52,762 bases of DNA from Geminicoccaceae bacterium (GCA_025062095.1 JANXAZ010000024.1:1-52762), one strand, 5' to 3'; counted from the first letter of the stretch, positions 24,801 to 36,349 are shown. Numbers and translations: made by a program. Notes: generated by a model not told the origin, from the letters alone.

Positions 24801-26083
24801 TGCTGCACGACCGCGACCGCATTTTCACCAATCTCTACGGCGAGCGGCCCTGGAACCTCGCGGCCGCGCGCCGGCGCGGCGATTGGGACGGGACCAAGGA
24901 CCTCATCGCCAAAGGTCGGGACTGGCTCGTCAAGACGATCAAGGATTCGGGTCTGCGCGGGCGAGGGGGTGCGGGTTTTCCCACCGGCCTCAAATGGTCT
25001 TTCATGCCCAAGCAGGCCGACGGTCCCGTCTATCTCGTGGTCAACGCCGACGAATCGGAGCCCGGAACCTGCAAGGACCGGGAGATCATCCGCAACGAGC
25101 CGCACAAGCTCATCGAGGGCTGCGTGCTCGCCGGTGCGGCGATCGGGGCGACGGCGGGGTACATCTACATCCGCGGCGAGTTCGTGCGCGAGGCCCAGAT
25201 CCTGCAAGCGGCGATCGCCGAGGCCTACGAAGCCGGGCTGTTGGGCAAGAACGCGTGCGGTTCGGGCTACGATTTCGAGCTCTATCTGCACCGCGGGGCC
25301 GGAGCGTACATCTGCGGCGAAGAGACGGGTCTTTTGGAGAGTCTCGAAGGCAAGAAGGGTCAGCCGCGTCTGAAACCCCCGTTTCCCGCCGCGGTGGGGC
25401 TCTACGGCCGGCCGACGACGGTCAACAACGTCGAGACGATCGCGGTCGTGCCGACGATCCTGCGCCGCGGCGCCTCGTGGTTCGCCGGGCTCGGCCGGCC
25501 CAACAACACCGGCACCAAGATCTTCTGCATCTCCGGTCACGTGAACCATCCCTGCACGGTGGAAGAGGAGATGGGGATCTCGCTCAAGACGCTCATCGAG
25601 AAACACGCGGGCGGGGTGCGGGGCGGCTGGGACAATCTCTTGGCCGTGATCCCGGGAGGCAGCTCGGTGCCCCTCATCCCCAAAGAGATCTGCGACACCG
25701 TGCGCATGGATTTCGACTCCTTGCGGGAGGTCGGCTCCGGTCTGGGCACGGCCGGGGTGATCGTCATGGACCGCTCGACGGATATCGTCAAAGCGATCGC
25801 GCGTTTGTCCAAGTTCTACATGCACGAATCCTGCGGTCAGTGCACGCCTTGCCGCGAGGGCACGGGCTGGCTGTGGCGGATGATGGAGCGGCTCGCGCGG
25901 GGGGAGGCCGAGATCGCCGAGATCGACCAGCTCTATGACGTGACCAAGGAGATCGAGGGCCACACGATCTGCGCCCTGGGCGATGCCGCCGCTTGGCCGG
26001 TGCAGGGGCTCATCCGACATTTCCGCGGCGAGCTCGAGCGGCGCATCCGCGAACGCAAGCTCCTCGCCCGCCGGGCGGCGTGA
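24800..26083 (+). CDS. nuoF: NADH-quinone oxidoreductase subunit F
   Basis: The 427-aa catalytic subunit binds NADH, FMN and cluster N3. [16 protein letters not shown] and [19 protein letters not shown] form the FMN/NADH sites, and [12 protein letters not shown] holds three of the [4Fe-4S] cysteines, with the fourth in HTICALGD. The ATG overlaps the nuoE stop (TGATG). Confidence 0.98.
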   Translation: MLHDRDRIFTNLYGERPWNLAAARRRGDWDGTKDLIAKGRDWLVKTIKDSGLRGRGGAGFPTGLKWSFMPKQADGPVYLVVNADESEPGTCKDREIIRNEPHKLIEGCVLAGAAIGATAGYIYIRGEFVREAQILQAAIAEAYEAGLLGKNACGSGYDFELYLHRGAGAYICGEETGLLESLEGKKGQPRLKPPFPAAVGLYGRPTTVNNVETIAVVPTILRRGASWFAGLGRPNNTGTKIFCISGHVNHPCTVEEEMGISLKTLIEKHAGGVRGGWDNLLAVIPGGSSVPLIPKEICDTVRMDFDSLREVGSGLGTAGVIVMDRSTDIVKAIARLSKFYMHESCGQCTPCREGTGWLWRMMERLARGEAEIAEIDQLYDVTKEIEGHTICALGDAAAWPVQGLIRHFRGELERRIRERKLLARRAA

Positions 26084-26094
26084 GGGAGGGACCG

Positions 26095-28158
26095 ATGCCC
26101 AAGCTCATCGTCGACGGGCAGCCGGTTGAGGTTCCCCCGGGCTCGACGGTGCTCCAGGCCTGCGAGGCGGCGGGCCGGGAGATCCCGGTCTTCTGCTACC
26201 ACCCGCGGCTGAACATCGCCGGCAACTGTCGCATGTGCCTGGTCGAAGTCGAAAAGATGCCCAAGCCGCAGGCCTCTTGCGCGCTGCCGGCCGCCGACGG
26301 GATGGTCGTGCGCACCGACAGCCCGATGGTGCACAAGGCGCGCAAGGGCGTGCTCGAGCTCCTCTTGATCAACCATCCGCTCGATTGCCCGATCTGCGAT
26401 CAGGGCGGGGAGTGCGACCTCCAGGACCTCACGCTCTTCTACGGTCCGGACAAGAGCCGCTTCAAAGAGAACAAGCGGGCCGTCGCCGACAAATACCTCG
26501 GTCCCTTGATCTCCACCCACATGACGCGTTGCATCCACTGCACGCGCTGCATCCGCTTCCTCAACGAGATCGCCGGCGTGGAAGAATTGGGCGCGGTCTT
26601 CCGCGGCGAGCACATGGAGATCACGACCTGGATCGAGGCCGCGCTGACTTCCGAACTCCAGGGCAACATCATCGATCTGTGCCCGGTGGGCGCGCTCAAT
26701 TCCAAGCCTTACGAATACCGGGCGCGCACCTGGGAGCTCAAGAAGACGGAATCGATCGACGTGCTCGACGCGGTGGGCGCGTCGATCCGCATCGACAGCC
26801 GCGGCAACGAAGTCATGCGGATCCTTCCGCGGCTGCACGAGGAGGTCAACGAAGAGTGGCTCGCCGACAAGAGCCGCTTCGCCTACGACGGCTTGAAGCG
26901 CCGGCGGCTCGACGTGCCCATGGTCCGCAAAGACGGCGAGCTCGAGCCCACGGATTGGCGCACGGCGCTCCGCGTCGCCGCCGAGCGGGTACGCGCCACC
27001 GATCCCAGCAAGATCGCGTTCCTGTTGGGCGACCAGGTCGATTGCGAGACCATGGTCCTGGTCAAGGAGTTCGCGCAGCGGCTCGGCACGCCGCACGTCG
27101 AGTGCCGTCAGGACGGGGCGCCCTTGGGCACGCGGCCGCGCGCCCAGTATCTCTTCAACACGACGATCGCGGGCATCGAGCAGGCGGACGTCTGTCTTCT
27201 CGTCGGCACCAATCCGCGCTGGGAGGCGCCGCTCGTCAACGCCCGCATCCGCAAGCGCTGGCGACGGGGCGGGTTCACGGTCGCGCGCATCGGGGCGCCT
27301 TTCGATCTGACCTATCCCGTGCAGGACCTGGGGGCGGGGCCGCAGACGCTCGCGGAGCTCGCGAGCGGGCGCCATTCCTTCGCCGAACGGCTCGCGGCGG
27401 CGGAGCGGCCGATGGTGATCCTGGGCACGGGCGCGATCGCCCGACCCGACGGGGCCGCCGTGCTCGCGCTCGCCCACGAGTTGGCGGAGAACGCGCGACT
27501 CCTGCGGGATGGGTGGAACGGCTTCAACCTCCTGCACACCGCCGCGGCACGAGTGGGCGGACTCGAGCTCGGCCTCGTGCCCGGTGCGGGCGGGCGCGAT
27601 CTCGCCGGAATCCTGGCGGGGATCGAGGAGGGGGCGATCGAGGTGGTGTTCGCCATCGGGGCGGACGAGATCGACCCCGCGCGGCTCGAGAAAGCCTTCG
27701 TGATCTATCAGGGCACCCACGGCGACCGCATCGCACCGATCGCGAGCGTGATCCTGCCCGGTGCCGCGTACACCGAGAAAACCGCGACCTGGGTGAACCT
27801 CGAAGGGCGGCCGCAGCGGGGCAGGCTCGCCGTGTTCCCTCCGGGCGAAGCCAAGGAGGACTGGCGGATCCTGCGCGCCCTCTCCGAGGTCGCGGGCGTC
27901 ACCGTGCCCCTCGATACGGTGGAGGAGGTGCGGCGACGGATGGTGGCGATCGCGCCCCGGCTCGGCCGGCTCGACCGCATCGAACCGGCCGATTGGGGAC
28001 CGTTCGGCAGACCGGGGCCGGTCGATCCCGCACCCTTCCGCTCGCCGATCGCGGATTACTACCGCACCTGCGCGATCAGTCGGGCGTCGGCCGTGATGGC
28101 CGAGTGCAGCACGGTGATCCTGGGCGGGCGCGCACGGGCCACCGGTACCCATGGCTGA
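26095..28158 (+). CDS. nuoG: NADH-quinone oxidoreductase subunit G
   Basis: This 687-aa subunit has an N-terminal [2Fe-2S] ferredoxin domain ([21 protein letters not shown]), the His/Cys [4Fe-4S] motif [18 protein letters not shown], a further cluster site [12 protein letters not shown]...DLCPVGAL, and a C-terminal molybdopterin-oxidoreductase-like fold without cofactor. It conducts electrons from NuoF toward NuoI. ATG 26095 follows GAGGGAGGG, and its end overlaps nuoH by eight bases. Confidence 0.98.
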   Translation: MPKLIVDGQPVEVPPGSTVLQACEAAGREIPVFCYHPRLNIAGNCRMCLVEVEKMPKPQASCALPAADGMVVRTDSPMVHKARKGVLELLLINHPLDCPICDQGGECDLQDLTLFYGPDKSRFKENKRAVADKYLGPLISTHMTRCIHCTRCIRFLNEIAGVEELGAVFRGEHMEITTWIEAALTSELQGNIIDLCPVGALNSKPYEYRARTWELKKTESIDVLDAVGASIRIDSRGNEVMRILPRLHEEVNEEWLADKSRFAYDGLKRRRLDVPMVRKDGELEPTDWRTALRVAAERVRATDPSKIAFLLGDQVDCETMVLVKEFAQRLGTPHVECRQDGAPLGTRPRAQYLFNTTIAGIEQADVCLLVGTNPRWEAPLVNARIRKRWRRGGFTVARIGAPFDLTYPVQDLGAGPQTLAELASGRHSFAERLAAAERPMVILGTGAIARPDGAAVLALAHELAENARLLRDGWNGFNLLHTAAARVGGLELGLVPGAGGRDLAGILAGIEEGAIEVVFAIGADEIDPARLEKAFVIYQGTHGDRIAPIASVILPGAAYTEKTATWVNLEGRPQRGRLAVFPPGEAKEDWRILRALSEVAGVTVPLDTVEEVRRRMVAIAPRLGRLDRIEPADWGPFGRPGPVDPAPFRSPIADYYRTCAISRASAVMAECSTVILGGRARATGTHG

Positions 28159-29164
28159 GCTCTTCGCTTCCACGATCTGGCCGGTCCTGCTCCTCGTTCT
28201 GAGGATTCTCGGGATCGTCGTGCCGCTTCTTCTGGCGGTCGCCTATCTCACCTACGCCGAGCGCAAGATCATCGCCGCGATGCAGCTCCGCCAGGGCCCG
28301 ATGGTCGTGGGTCCTTATGGGCTCCTGCAGCCGCTCGCCGACGGCCTCAAGCTCTTCGTCAAGGAGACGGTGATCCCCACCGGTGCCAACAAGGTCGTCT
28401 TCATCTTGGCACCGATGATCACTTTCATCCTGGCGCTCGTCGGCTGGGCGGTGATCCCGTTCGGGGAAGGGCTCGTCTTGGCCGACATCAACGTGGGCGT
28501 GCTCTATCTCTTCGCGGTGAGCTCGCTCGGGGTGTACGGGATCATCATGGCCGGCTGGGCGTCCAACTCGCGCTACGCCTTCTTGGGCGCGCTGCGCTCC
28601 TCCGCGCAGATGGTCTCTTACGAGATCGCGATCGGCTTCATCATCATTTCGGTTTTGATCAGTGCCGGATCGTTGAACCTTTCGGAGATCGTCAGGGCAC
28701 AGCAAGAGCAGGGATGGTACGTCTTCTGGCACTTCCCGATGTTCGTCTTGTTTTTGGTGGCGATCCTCGCCGAGACGAACCGCCATCCCTTCGATCTGCC
28801 CGAGGACGAGGCGTCGCTGGTCACCGGCTACAACGTCGAGTACAGCTCGATGACCTTCGCGCTCTTTTTCTTGGGTGAATACGCCAACATGATTTTGATG
28901 AGCGCGATCACGAGCGTGCTCTTCTTGGGCGGTTGGTTGCCGCCTCTGGCGATCTGGCCGCTCACCGCGATTCCCGGGCCCCTGTGGCTCATCCTCAAGA
29001 TCTGCCTCGTCTTGTTCGTGTTCGTCTGGGCGCGGGCGACGTTGCCGCGCTATCGCTACGACCAGCTCATGCGCCTGGGCTGGAAGGTCCTTCTGCCGCT
29101 CTCCCTCGCCTGGGTGGTGCTCACCGCGGGAGTGGTGGTGGCCTTCCGCACCGCCCCGGCCTGA
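28151..29164 (+). CDS. nuoH: NADH-quinone oxidoreductase subunit H
   Basis: The 337-aa membrane subunit has about eight helices, with [35 protein letters not shown] and the acidic loop [26 protein letters not shown], which contributes to the quinone channel and proton coupling. It sits between nuoG and nuoI. Confidence 0.98.
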   Translation: MAELFASTIWPVLLLVLRILGIVVPLLLAVAYLTYAERKIIAAMQLRQGPMVVGPYGLLQPLADGLKLFVKETVIPTGANKVVFILAPMITFILALVGWAVIPFGEGLVLADINVGVLYLFAVSSLGVYGIIMAGWASNSRYAFLGALRSSAQMVSYEIAIGFIIISVLISAGSLNLSEIVRAQQEQGWYVFWHFPMFVLFLVAILAETNRHPFDLPEDEASLVTGYNVEYSSMTFALFFLGEYANMILMSAITSVLFLGGWLPPLAIWPLTAIPGPLWLILKICLVLFVFVWARATLPRYRYDQLMRLGWKVLLPLSLAWVVLTAGVVVAFRTAPA

Positions 29165-29187
29165 GCGCGGGCAAGGAGCCTGGTTCG

Positions 29188-29676
29188 ATGCTCGCTCTCG
29201 ACAAGGTCGCGCGCACGGTCCTCTGGCAGGAGCTCGTCAAGGGCTTCGCCCTCACCTTCCGCTACATGTTCAAACCCAAGGTCACCCTGAATTATCCTTA
29301 CGAGAAAGGCCCGCTCTCGCCGCGTTTCCGGGGCGAGCACGCGCTGCGCCGCTATCCCAACGGCGAGGAGCGCTGCATCGCCTGCAAGTTGTGCGAAGCG
29401 ATCTGCCCGGCGCAAGCGATCACCATCGAAAGCGAGCCGCGGCCCGACGGCAGCCGCCGCACCACCCGTTACGACATCGACATGACCAAATGCATCTATT
29501 GCGGCTTCTGCGAAGAAGCCTGTCCGGTGGACGCCATCGTCGAAGGCCCGAACTACGAATTCGCCACCGAGACCCGCGCCGAGCTCATCTACACCAAGGA
29601 AAAACTCCTCGCCAACGGCGAGCGCTGGGAGCGCGAGATCGCCGCCAACCTCGAGCGCGACGCACCGTACCGGTGA
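29188..29676 (+). CDS. nuoI: NADH-quinone oxidoreductase subunit I
   Basis: The 162-aa peripheral subunit contains two ferredoxin motifs, [12 protein letters not shown] and [16 protein letters not shown], for clusters N6a and N6b, and the NuoI N-terminus [40 protein letters not shown]. The ATG at 29188 follows AAGGAG. It relays electrons to NuoB. Confidence 0.98.
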   Translation: MLALDKVARTVLWQELVKGFALTFRYMFKPKVTLNYPYEKGPLSPRFRGEHALRRYPNGEERCIACKLCEAICPAQAITIESEPRPDGSRRTTRYDIDMTKCIYCGFCEEACPVDAIVEGPNYEFATETRAELIYTKEKLLANGERWEREIAANLERDAPYR

Positions 29677-29695
29677 AGGGAGGGGGAAAATCGCG

Positions 29696-30295
29696 ATGAC
29701 CGCCGAGCTCTTCGTATGGTGGATGCTGGCCCTGGTCGCGATCGCTTCGGCGGTCATGGTCGTCTCGGCCAAGAACCCCGTGCATTCCGTGCTCTTCCTG
29801 ATCCTGTGTTTTTTCAACACCGCCGGTATGTTCGTGCTCGCGGGTGCCGAGTTCCTGGCGATGATCCTGGTGGTGGTCTACGTCGGTGCCGTGGCGGTGT
29901 TGTTCTTGTTCGTGGTGATGATGTTGGACATCAACTTCGTCCGGTTGCGCGAGGGCTTCTTGAATTATCTACCGGTGGGAGCGCTCGTGGGACTGGTGTT
30001 GTTGGCCGAACTCGTGCTCGTGGGCGCGACCTGGGCGCTCAAAGAGCCCGGGCCGGGGGTGGCGGTCGCGGAAGGGATCGACAACACCCGGGCCCTCGGT
30101 CGCCTGCTCTACACCGAGCACTTCGTCGTCTTCCAGATCGCCGGCTTGATCCTCTTGGTTGCGATCGTCGGAGCGATCGCGCTCACCCTGCGTCAGCGGG
30201 TCGGCGTCAAGCGCCAGGACGTCGCGCGGCAAGTGCATCGACGCCCGGAGGAGACCGTCACGCTCGTGCGGGTCGAGACCGGGAAGGGGGTGTGA
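29696..30295 (+). CDS. nuoJ: NADH-quinone oxidoreductase subunit J
   Basis: A 199-aa membrane subunit with five helices, including [51 protein letters not shown], the pi-bulge helix region typical of NuoJ. The start follows AAGGGAGGGGG. The stop overlaps nuoK (TGATG). Confidence 0.97.
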   Translation: MTAELFVWWMLALVAIASAVMVVSAKNPVHSVLFLILCFFNTAGMFVLAGAEFLAMILVVVYVGAVAVLFLFVVMMLDINFVRLREGFLNYLPVGALVGLVLLAELVLVGATWALKEPGPGVAVAEGIDNTRALGRLLYTEHFVVFQIAGLILLVAIVGAIALTLRQRVGVKRQDVARQVHRRPEETVTLVRVETGKGV

Positions 30296-30606
30296 TGGGC
30301 GCGGTTCCGCTCGGCCATTATTTGACGTTCGCCGCGACGCTGTTCACCATCGGCGTGTTCGGCATTTTCCTCAACCGGAAGAACGTAATCGTCATTTTGA
30401 TGTCGATCGAGCTCATTCTTTTGGCGGTCAATGTGAACTTCGTGGCTTTTTCGGTGGCGCTCGGCGATCTCGCGGGCCAGATCTTCGCTATGTTCGTCTT
30501 GACGGTGGCGGCGGCGGAAGCGGCGATCGGCCTCGCCATCGTCGTCGTCTATTTCCGCAACCGCGGCAGCATCGAAGTCGAAGACATCAATCTCATGCGG
30601 GGCTGA
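30295..30606 (+). CDS. nuoK: NADH-quinone oxidoreductase subunit K
   Basis: The 103-aa, three-helix subunit has [28 protein letters not shown] and [19 protein letters not shown], which hold the two conserved membrane glutamates used in proton transfer. ATG 30295 overlaps the nuoJ stop. Confidence 0.97.
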   Translation: MGAVPLGHYLTFAATLFTIGVFGIFLNRKNVIVILMSIELILLAVNVNFVAFSVALGDLAGQIFAMFVLTVAAAEAAIGLAIVVVYFRNRGSIEVEDINLMRG

Positions 30607-30614
30607 GGCGGTCC

Positions 30615-32540
30615 ATGTTGCACGCGATCCTGGTCTCGAGCCCGGCGGTGGGGGCGCTCGTCGCCGGTCTGTTCGGCCGCTGGCTCGGCGATCGCGGCGC
30701 CCAGCTCGTCACCTGCGGGCTCATGGCCGTCTCCGCGCTCTGCGCCACCTTGGGGCTCTTTCTCTATGCGGGCGAGCCCGCGAGCAAGGTTGTGCTCGCG
30801 CGATGGATCGCCGTGGGCGGGTTCGAAGCCGAATGGGCGCTGCGGATCGACACCCTGTCCACGGTCATGATGTTCGTGGTGAGCTTCGTGTCGTTCTGGA
30901 TCCACGTCTATTCGATCGGCTACATGGCCGGGGATCCGGGCGTTCCGAGGTTCATGAGCTATCTCTCCTTGTTCACCTTCGCGATGTTGATGCTCGTGAC
31001 CTCGGACAATCTGTTACAGCTCTATTTCGGTTGGGAGGGCGTGGGCCTCGCCTCCTATCTCCTCATCGGTTTCTGGTACACGCGGCCTTCGGCCTGCGCG
31101 GCGGCGATCAAGGCCTTCATCGTCAACCGGGTGGGCGATTTCGGCCTCGCCCTCGGTGTCGCGCTCTGCTTCTTCCTCTTCGACAGCATCCATTTCGACG
31201 TCGTCTTCGCCGGAGCCGCCGAGCGCGCCGATGCCACGGTGCGCGCCTTCGGCCTCGAAGCGCACGCCCTCACCTTGCTCTGCGTCCTGCTCTTTTTGGG
31301 CGCGATGGGCAAGTCGGCGCAGCTGGGTCTGCACACCTGGTTGCCGGACGCCATGGAGGGCCCCACGCCGGTCTCCGCGTTGATCCACGCCGCCACCATG
31401 GTCACCGCCGGCGTCTTCTTGGTGGCGCGCTTCTCGCCGGTGTTCGAGTTCGCGCCCGCGGCCCTCGCGCTCGTGACCGTGATCGGGGCGGCGACCGCGT
31501 TCTTCGCGGCGACGGTGGGCCTCACCCAGTTCGACATCAAGCGGGTGATCGCTTATTCGACCTGCTCGCAGCTCGGCTACATGTTCTTCGCCTGTGGTGT
31601 CGGGGCTTACGCCGCCGGCATTTTCCATCTGTTCACCCACGCCTTCTTCAAGGCGCTGTTGTTCTTGGGGGCGGGGTCGGTGATCCACGCCATGTCCGGC
31701 GAGCAGGACATGCGCAAGATGGGCGGTCTCGCCCAGAAGATCAAATTCACCTATGCCATGATGTGGATCGGCACCCTGGCGCTCGTGGGCTTTCCCGGTA
31801 CCGCCGGGTTCTTCTCCAAAGACGCCATCCTCGAAGCGGCATGGGCCTCGCACTACGCCTTCCATCTCTTCGCCTTCTGGCTCGGCCTCGCAGCCGCCGT
31901 CCTCACCGCCTTCTATTCGGGCCGGCTGATGTTCCTCACCTTCCACGGCGCGGCGCGCGGCGACCACGAGGTGATGGAGCACGTTCACGAGAGCCCGCCG
32001 GTGATGCTCGTGCCGCTCGTGGTCCTCGCGATCGGCGCCCTTTTCGGAGGTTGGTTGGGCAAAGGCATGCTCGACCCCGAGGGCCGATGGTGGGGCGGGG
32101 CGCTCTTCACCGGAGCCGAGAACCACGTGCTGCACGCTGTGCACGAGGTGCCGCTGCTCGTGAAGCTCGCGCCGACGTTCGCGATGGCCGCGGGTCTCGG
32201 CCTCGCGTGGCTGTGTTACGTGCGGATGCCGAGCCTGCCCGAGCGCGCCGCGGCGGCGCTGCGGCCGCTTTACCTGTTCCTCTACAACAAATGGTATTTC
32301 GACGAGCTCTACGATCGGCTCTTCGTGGGCCCGGCCCTCGCCCTCGGTCGCTTGTTCTGGCAGCGCGGCGATATCGGGATCATCGATCGCTTCGGACCCG
32401 ACGGGGTCGCGCAGGCCGTGCTCGCCGGCGGCTCGCGCACGGTCCGCCTGCAGACCGGCTACGTCTACCATTACGCCTTCGCGATGTTGATCGGGCTCGT
32501 GCTCCTCGTCGGTCTGTATCTCTTCCTCTTCGGAGCCTGA
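30615..32540 (+). CDS. nuoL: NADH-quinone oxidoreductase subunit L
   Basis: This 641-aa antiporter-like proton-pumping subunit has GWEGVGLASYLLIGFWY, GKSAQLGLHTWLPDAMEGPTPVSALIHAATMVTAGVFLVAR and the C-terminal region with the lateral helix and NKWYFDELYD. It is the distal end of the membrane arm. Length is normal. Confidence 0.98.
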   Translation: MLHAILVSSPAVGALVAGLFGRWLGDRGAQLVTCGLMAVSALCATLGLFLYAGEPASKVVLARWIAVGGFEAEWALRIDTLSTVMMFVVSFVSFWIHVYSIGYMAGDPGVPRFMSYLSLFTFAMLMLVTSDNLLQLYFGWEGVGLASYLLIGFWYTRPSACAAAIKAFIVNRVGDFGLALGVALCFFLFDSIHFDVVFAGAAERADATVRAFGLEAHALTLLCVLLFLGAMGKSAQLGLHTWLPDAMEGPTPVSALIHAATMVTAGVFLVARFSPVFEFAPAALALVTVIGAATAFFAATVGLTQFDIKRVIAYSTCSQLGYMFFACGVGAYAAGIFHLFTHAFFKALLFLGAGSVIHAMSGEQDMRKMGGLAQKIKFTYAMMWIGTLALVGFPGTAGFFSKDAILEAAWASHYAFHLFAFWLGLAAAVLTAFYSGRLMFLTFHGAARGDHEVMEHVHESPPVMLVPLVVLAIGALFGGWLGKGMLDPEGRWWGGALFTGAENHVLHAVHEVPLLVKLAPTFAMAAGLGLAWLCYVRMPSLPERAAAALRPLYLFLYNKWYFDELYDRLFVGPALALGRLFWQRGDIGIIDRFGPDGVAQAVLAGGSRTVRLQTGYVYHYAFAMLIGLVLLVGLYLFLFGA

Positions 32541-32544
32541 GCCG

Positions 32545-34083
32545 ATGAGCGACTGGCCGCTGCTTTCGCTCACCATTTTCCTGCCGCTCGTCGGCGTCGC
32601 CTTCATTCTCTTCATCCGCGGCGCGCCCGAGATCGTCGCCCAGAACGCTCGCGCCGTGGCGCTGTGGACGGCGCTCGCCACGTTCCTGCTCTCGCTCATG
32701 GTCTGGGCCCATTTCGATCCCGCAAAGGGCGGCTATCAGCTGGTCGAGCAGGCGACCTGGCTCGAGCCCCTGGGCATCCGCTACCACGTCGGGATCGACG
32801 GGATCTCGCTGTGGCTCGTGTTGCTTTCGACCCTGCTCACGCTCGTCGTGATCGTGGGCTCCTGGTACTCGGTGCACGAGCGTGTCAAGGAATACATGAT
32901 CACCTTCCTGATCATGGATACGCTCATGGTCGGGACCTTCTGCGCGCTCGATATTGTCATGTTTTATGTGTTTTTCGAGGGCATCCTGATCCCGATGTAT
33001 CTGATCATCGGGATCTGGGGCGGCCCGCGCAGGATCTATTCGGCCTTCAAGTTCTTCTTGTATACGCTCGCGGGCTCCGTCCTGTTCCTGGTGGCCATCA
33101 TCGCCATGGCGAGCGAGGCCGGCACCACCTCGATCCCCGAGATCACCCGGCACGAGTTCCCCGTGGCGATGCAAATGTGGCTGTGGCTCGCGCTCTTCGC
33201 CTCTTTCGCCGTCAAGGTGCCGATGTGGCCTTTCCACACCTGGCTGCCCGATGCCCACGTCGAGGCGCCGACGGGCGGGTCGGTGTTGCTCGCGGGCGTG
33301 CTCTTGAAGCTCGGCGGCTACGGCTTCCTGCGCTTCTCCCTGCCCATGTTGCCCGAGGCCTCGGCCTTCTTTGCCCCCCTCGTCTTCGCGCTTTCGATCG
33401 TGGCCATCGTCTACACCTCGCTCGTCGCCCTCGCGCAGACCGATATGAAAAAGCTCATCGCCTACAGTTCGGTCGCGCACATGGGCATCGTCACGATCGG
33501 TTGTTTCACCGCCAATCCCCTGGGGCTCACCGGCGCGCTCGTGCAGATGTTGAGCCACGGCCTCGTCTCCGCCGCGCTGTTCATGGTCGTAGGCGTCGTC
33601 TACGACCGCATCCATTCGCGCGAGATCGCCGCTTACGGTGGTCTCGCCGAGCGCATGCCGGTTTACGCCACGCTCTTCATGCTCTTCATGCTCGCCTCGG
33701 TGGGGTTGCCGGGTACCTCCGGCTTCGTGGGCGAGATCCTGGTCATCGTCGGCATATTCAACGTCACGCCTGCGACCCCGGCGATCCCCGCTCAGGGCAG
33801 CTGGGTGGCGCTGCTCGCCGCCACCGGTATGGTCCTCGGCGCCGCGTATATGCTCTGGGTCTACCGCAGGGTGATCTTCGGAGCGCTCGAGAAGCCGACC
33901 CTCGCCGCGATCCGCGACCTGCGCCTCAACGAAGTCCTCGCCTTCGCGCCGCTCGTGCTCCTCGTGATCCTCATGGGCGTCTATCCCTCGATCTTCACCG
34001 ATCCCATGATCCCGTCGGTCGAGCGTGTGCTCGCCGAAATCGGCGCATCGAGCCCGATCCGCGCCGCGGCCGTCGCCCCGTGA
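32545..34083 (+). CDS. nuoM: NADH-quinone oxidoreductase subunit M
   Basis: This 512-aa antiporter-like subunit has FFEGILIPMYLIIGIWGGPRRIYSAFKFFLYTLAGS, KVPMWPFHTWLPDAHVEAPTGGSVLLAGVLLKLGGYGFLRFS and LAQTDMKKLIAYSSVAHMG, with the pump lysines and glutamate in place. It starts 4 bp after nuoL. Confidence 0.98.
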   Translation: MSDWPLLSLTIFLPLVGVAFILFIRGAPEIVAQNARAVALWTALATFLLSLMVWAHFDPAKGGYQLVEQATWLEPLGIRYHVGIDGISLWLVLLSTLLTLVVIVGSWYSVHERVKEYMITFLIMDTLMVGTFCALDIVMFYVFFEGILIPMYLIIGIWGGPRRIYSAFKFFLYTLAGSVLFLVAIIAMASEAGTTSIPEITRHEFPVAMQMWLWLALFASFAVKVPMWPFHTWLPDAHVEAPTGGSVLLAGVLLKLGGYGFLRFSLPMLPEASAFFAPLVFALSIVAIVYTSLVALAQTDMKKLIAYSSVAHMGIVTIGCFTANPLGLTGALVQMLSHGLVSAALFMVVGVVYDRIHSREIAAYGGLAERMPVYATLFMLFMLASVGLPGTSGFVGEILVIVGIFNVTPATPAIPAQGSWVALLAATGMVLGAAYMLWVYRRVIFGALEKPTLAAIRDLRLNEVLAFAPLVLLVILMGVYPSIFTDPMIPSVERVLAEIGASSPIRAAAVAP

Positions 34084-34091
34084 GCCCCGCC

Positions 34092-35564
34092 ATGCCCGCT
34101 CTCGACCTCGTTCCCCTTCTTCCCGAACTCGTGCTCGCCGCCGCCGCGCTCGTCCTGCTGCTCCTCGGGGCGGCGAGCGAGCGGCGCGCGCGGCCGGGCG
34201 AGGGCGGGGGAGAGGTCGCCACCGTCGTGACCCCGCTCGTCACCGCTGCGCTCGTCGTCGCCGCGGTGCTCGCCCTCGTCCTCGACAAGACGCCGGCCAC
34301 CGTCCTCGGCGGCCATTTCCGCTTCGATGCCTTCGCCGCCGTCCTCAAGCTCCTCGTGCTCCTGGGAGCCGCGGCGAGCCTTTTGCTGGTCGGCAGCTAT
34401 CAAGAAGACGAACGGATCGATCGTTTCGAGTTCCCGCTTCTCGCTCTGCTCTCGGCGCTCGGCATGAGCCTCATGGTCGGTGCCGATTCGCTCCTGGGCC
34501 TGTACATGGCGGTCGAGCTGCAGAGCCTGCCCCTTTACGTGATGGCCGCCTTCCAGCGCGACCGCCTGCGCTCGACCGAAGCTGGGCTCAAATATTTCGT
34601 CCTGGGCGCGCTCGCCTCGGGCATGCTCCTTTACGGTTGCTCCCTCGTCTACGGCTTCTCGGGTACCCTCGCTTTTCCCGAGCTCGCTCGGATGTTCGGG
34701 CCCGGTGCTCCCGGAGGGGTGCCCACCGGCGTGCTCGTGGGCCTCGTCTTCGTGATCGCCGGTCTCGCCTTCAAGCTCGCCGCCGTGCCTTTTCACATGT
34801 GGACCCCCGACGTCTACGAGGGCGCGCCCACCTCCGTGACCGCCTTTCTCGCCGCGGCGCCCAAGCTCGCCGCGCTCGGCCTCGCGCTGCGCTTGCTCTT
34901 CGGCCCCTTCGCCGACTGGGTCCCGCAATGGCAGCAGGTGATCGTGCTCCTCGCCGTCGCTTCCATGTTGCTCGGTGCCTTCGCCGGGACCGTCCAGACG
35001 AACATCAAGCGCCTGATGGCTTATTCCGGCATCGCGAATATCGGCTTCGCGCTCGTGGGTGTGGCGGCGGGAACGCGCGAAGGCGTGGAAGCGGCCCTCG
35101 TTTACATGCTGATTTATCTCGTCATGGTCCTCGGGACCTTCGGCTGCATCCTCGCGATGCGGCGCGAGGGCGTGTACGTGGAGGACATCGCCGAGCTCGC
35201 CGGCCTCTCCGAGCGCCGACCGCTCATGGCGGCGGCGCTCGCCGTCTTGATGTTCTCGCTCGCCGGCATTCCCCCGCTCGCCGGCTTTTTCGGCAAATAC
35301 TTCGTCTTCATGGCCGCGGTGCGCGCCGATCTCGTCTGGCTCGCGGTCGTCGGTCTCCTGGCGAGCGTCGTCGCCGCCTATTATTACTTGCGCATCGTCA
35401 AACTCGTGTACTTCGATCCCGCTGCCGAACCCTTCGAGCCGCCCGCGGCGCCGGGTCTGAGGATCGTGACCGCGCTTTCGGTCCTCTTCGTGCTCGGGTT
35501 CGTCGTCGTGCCCGGTCCCGTCTTCGCCGCGGCCAAGCTCGCCGCGGCCGCGCTTTTGCGATGA
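34092..35564 (+). CDS. nuoN: NADH-quinone oxidoreductase subunit N
   Basis: The last complex I subunit (490 aa from ATG 34092) has SLPLYVMAAFQRDRLRSTEAGLKYFVLGALASGMLLYG, FKLAAVPFHMWTPDVYEGAPTSVTAFLAAAPKLAAL and TNIKRLMAYSGIANIGF. A GTG at 34080 overlapping the nuoM stop (GTGA) is an equally possible start, adding four residues. The stop overlaps birA. Confidence 0.97.
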   Translation: MPALDLVPLLPELVLAAAALVLLLLGAASERRARPGEGGGEVATVVTPLVTAALVVAAVLALVLDKTPATVLGGHFRFDAFAAVLKLLVLLGAAASLLLVGSYQEDERIDRFEFPLLALLSALGMSLMVGADSLLGLYMAVELQSLPLYVMAAFQRDRLRSTEAGLKYFVLGALASGMLLYGCSLVYGFSGTLAFPELARMFGPGAPGGVPTGVLVGLVFVIAGLAFKLAAVPFHMWTPDVYEGAPTSVTAFLAAAPKLAALGLALRLLFGPFADWVPQWQQVIVLLAVASMLLGAFAGTVQTNIKRLMAYSGIANIGFALVGVAAGTREGVEAALVYMLIYLVMVLGTFGCILAMRREGVYVEDIAELAGLSERRPLMAAALAVLMFSLAGIPPLAGFFGKYFVFMAAVRADLVWLAVVGLLASVVAAYYYLRIVKLVYFDPAAEPFEPPAAPGLRIVTALSVLFVLGFVVVPGPVFAAAKLAAAALLR

Positions 35565-36349
35565 CCGAGGTCGGGCTCTGGAATCCGCGCGTCGAAATTC
35601 ACGAGGAGGTCGCGAGCACCAACGATCTCGCCCGCGCGGCGGCGCTCCGCGGCGAACCGGCGGGGCTCTGGGTCCTCGCCCGTAGCCAGACGGCCGGTCG
35701 CGGCCGCTTGGGCCGATCCTGGCGTTCGCCCCCGGGCAATTTCTACGGCTCGCTTCTCCTGCGTCCCGCTCGACCGCTCGCCGAATGCGCCACGCTTTCT
35801 CTCCTCGCCGCTCTCGCGGTGGCCGAGGCGGTGGACGAGCTCGCGGAAAAGCCGCTGCGCGCCGCAGTCAAATGGCCGAACGACGTGCTTTTGGGTCGCG
35901 CCAAGCTCGCCGGCGTTCTGCCCGAGGCCCTCGCCGGGCCCGGGGGCTCTTGTGCCGCACTCGTCCTCGGCATCGGCGTGAACCTCGTGTCCCATCCCGA
36001 AGACCTCGGACGCCCCGCGATCTCGCTGCGCGCCGCGGGCGTTCCCGCGCCCGCTCCCGAAGCCTTCCTTTCGCTTCTCGATCGGCGCTTGCGGATGTGG
36101 CTCGGCCGGTGGGAGCGCGAGGGCTTCGCCGCCTTGCGCGCGTTTTGGCTCGCCCGCGCGGCGGGCATGGGCGAGCGCGTGCGGCTCGCGATCGGCGATC
36201 GCGTGCACGAGGGAAGGCTCGTCGATGTCGACACCGCGGGCGCCGTTCTGCTGGAGACCGCGACGGGTGCGCGGCTCCGCTTCGGTGCCGGGGAGCTTTT
36301 CTTGGAGGAGGCCACCGTCTCTTCAAGTGGCCCGTCGGTGCCGCTATGA
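35561..36349 (+). CDS. birA: Biotin-[acetyl-CoA-carboxylase] ligase, short form
   Basis: The 262-aa enzyme lacks the N-terminal DNA-binding domain of E. coli BirA, so it is not a repressor. Biotin and ATP site motifs are ASTNDLARAAA, SQTAGRGRLGRSWRSPPGNFYGSLLLRP, VKWPNDVLLGRAKLAGVLPE and VLGIGVNL, followed by the small C-terminal domain. It biotinylates acetyl- or propionyl-CoA carboxylase BCCP. It is translationally coupled to nuoN (ATGA) in the usual alphaproteobacterial order. Confidence 0.96.
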   Translation: MTEVGLWNPRVEIHEEVASTNDLARAAALRGEPAGLWVLARSQTAGRGRLGRSWRSPPGNFYGSLLLRPARPLAECATLSLLAALAVAEAVDELAEKPLRAAVKWPNDVLLGRAKLAGVLPEALAGPGGSCAALVLGIGVNLVSHPEDLGRPAISLRAAGVPAPAPEAFLSLLDRRLRMWLGRWEREGFAALRAFWLARAAGMGERVRLAIGDRVHEGRLVDVDTAGAVLLETATGARLRFGAGELFLEEATVSSSGPSVPL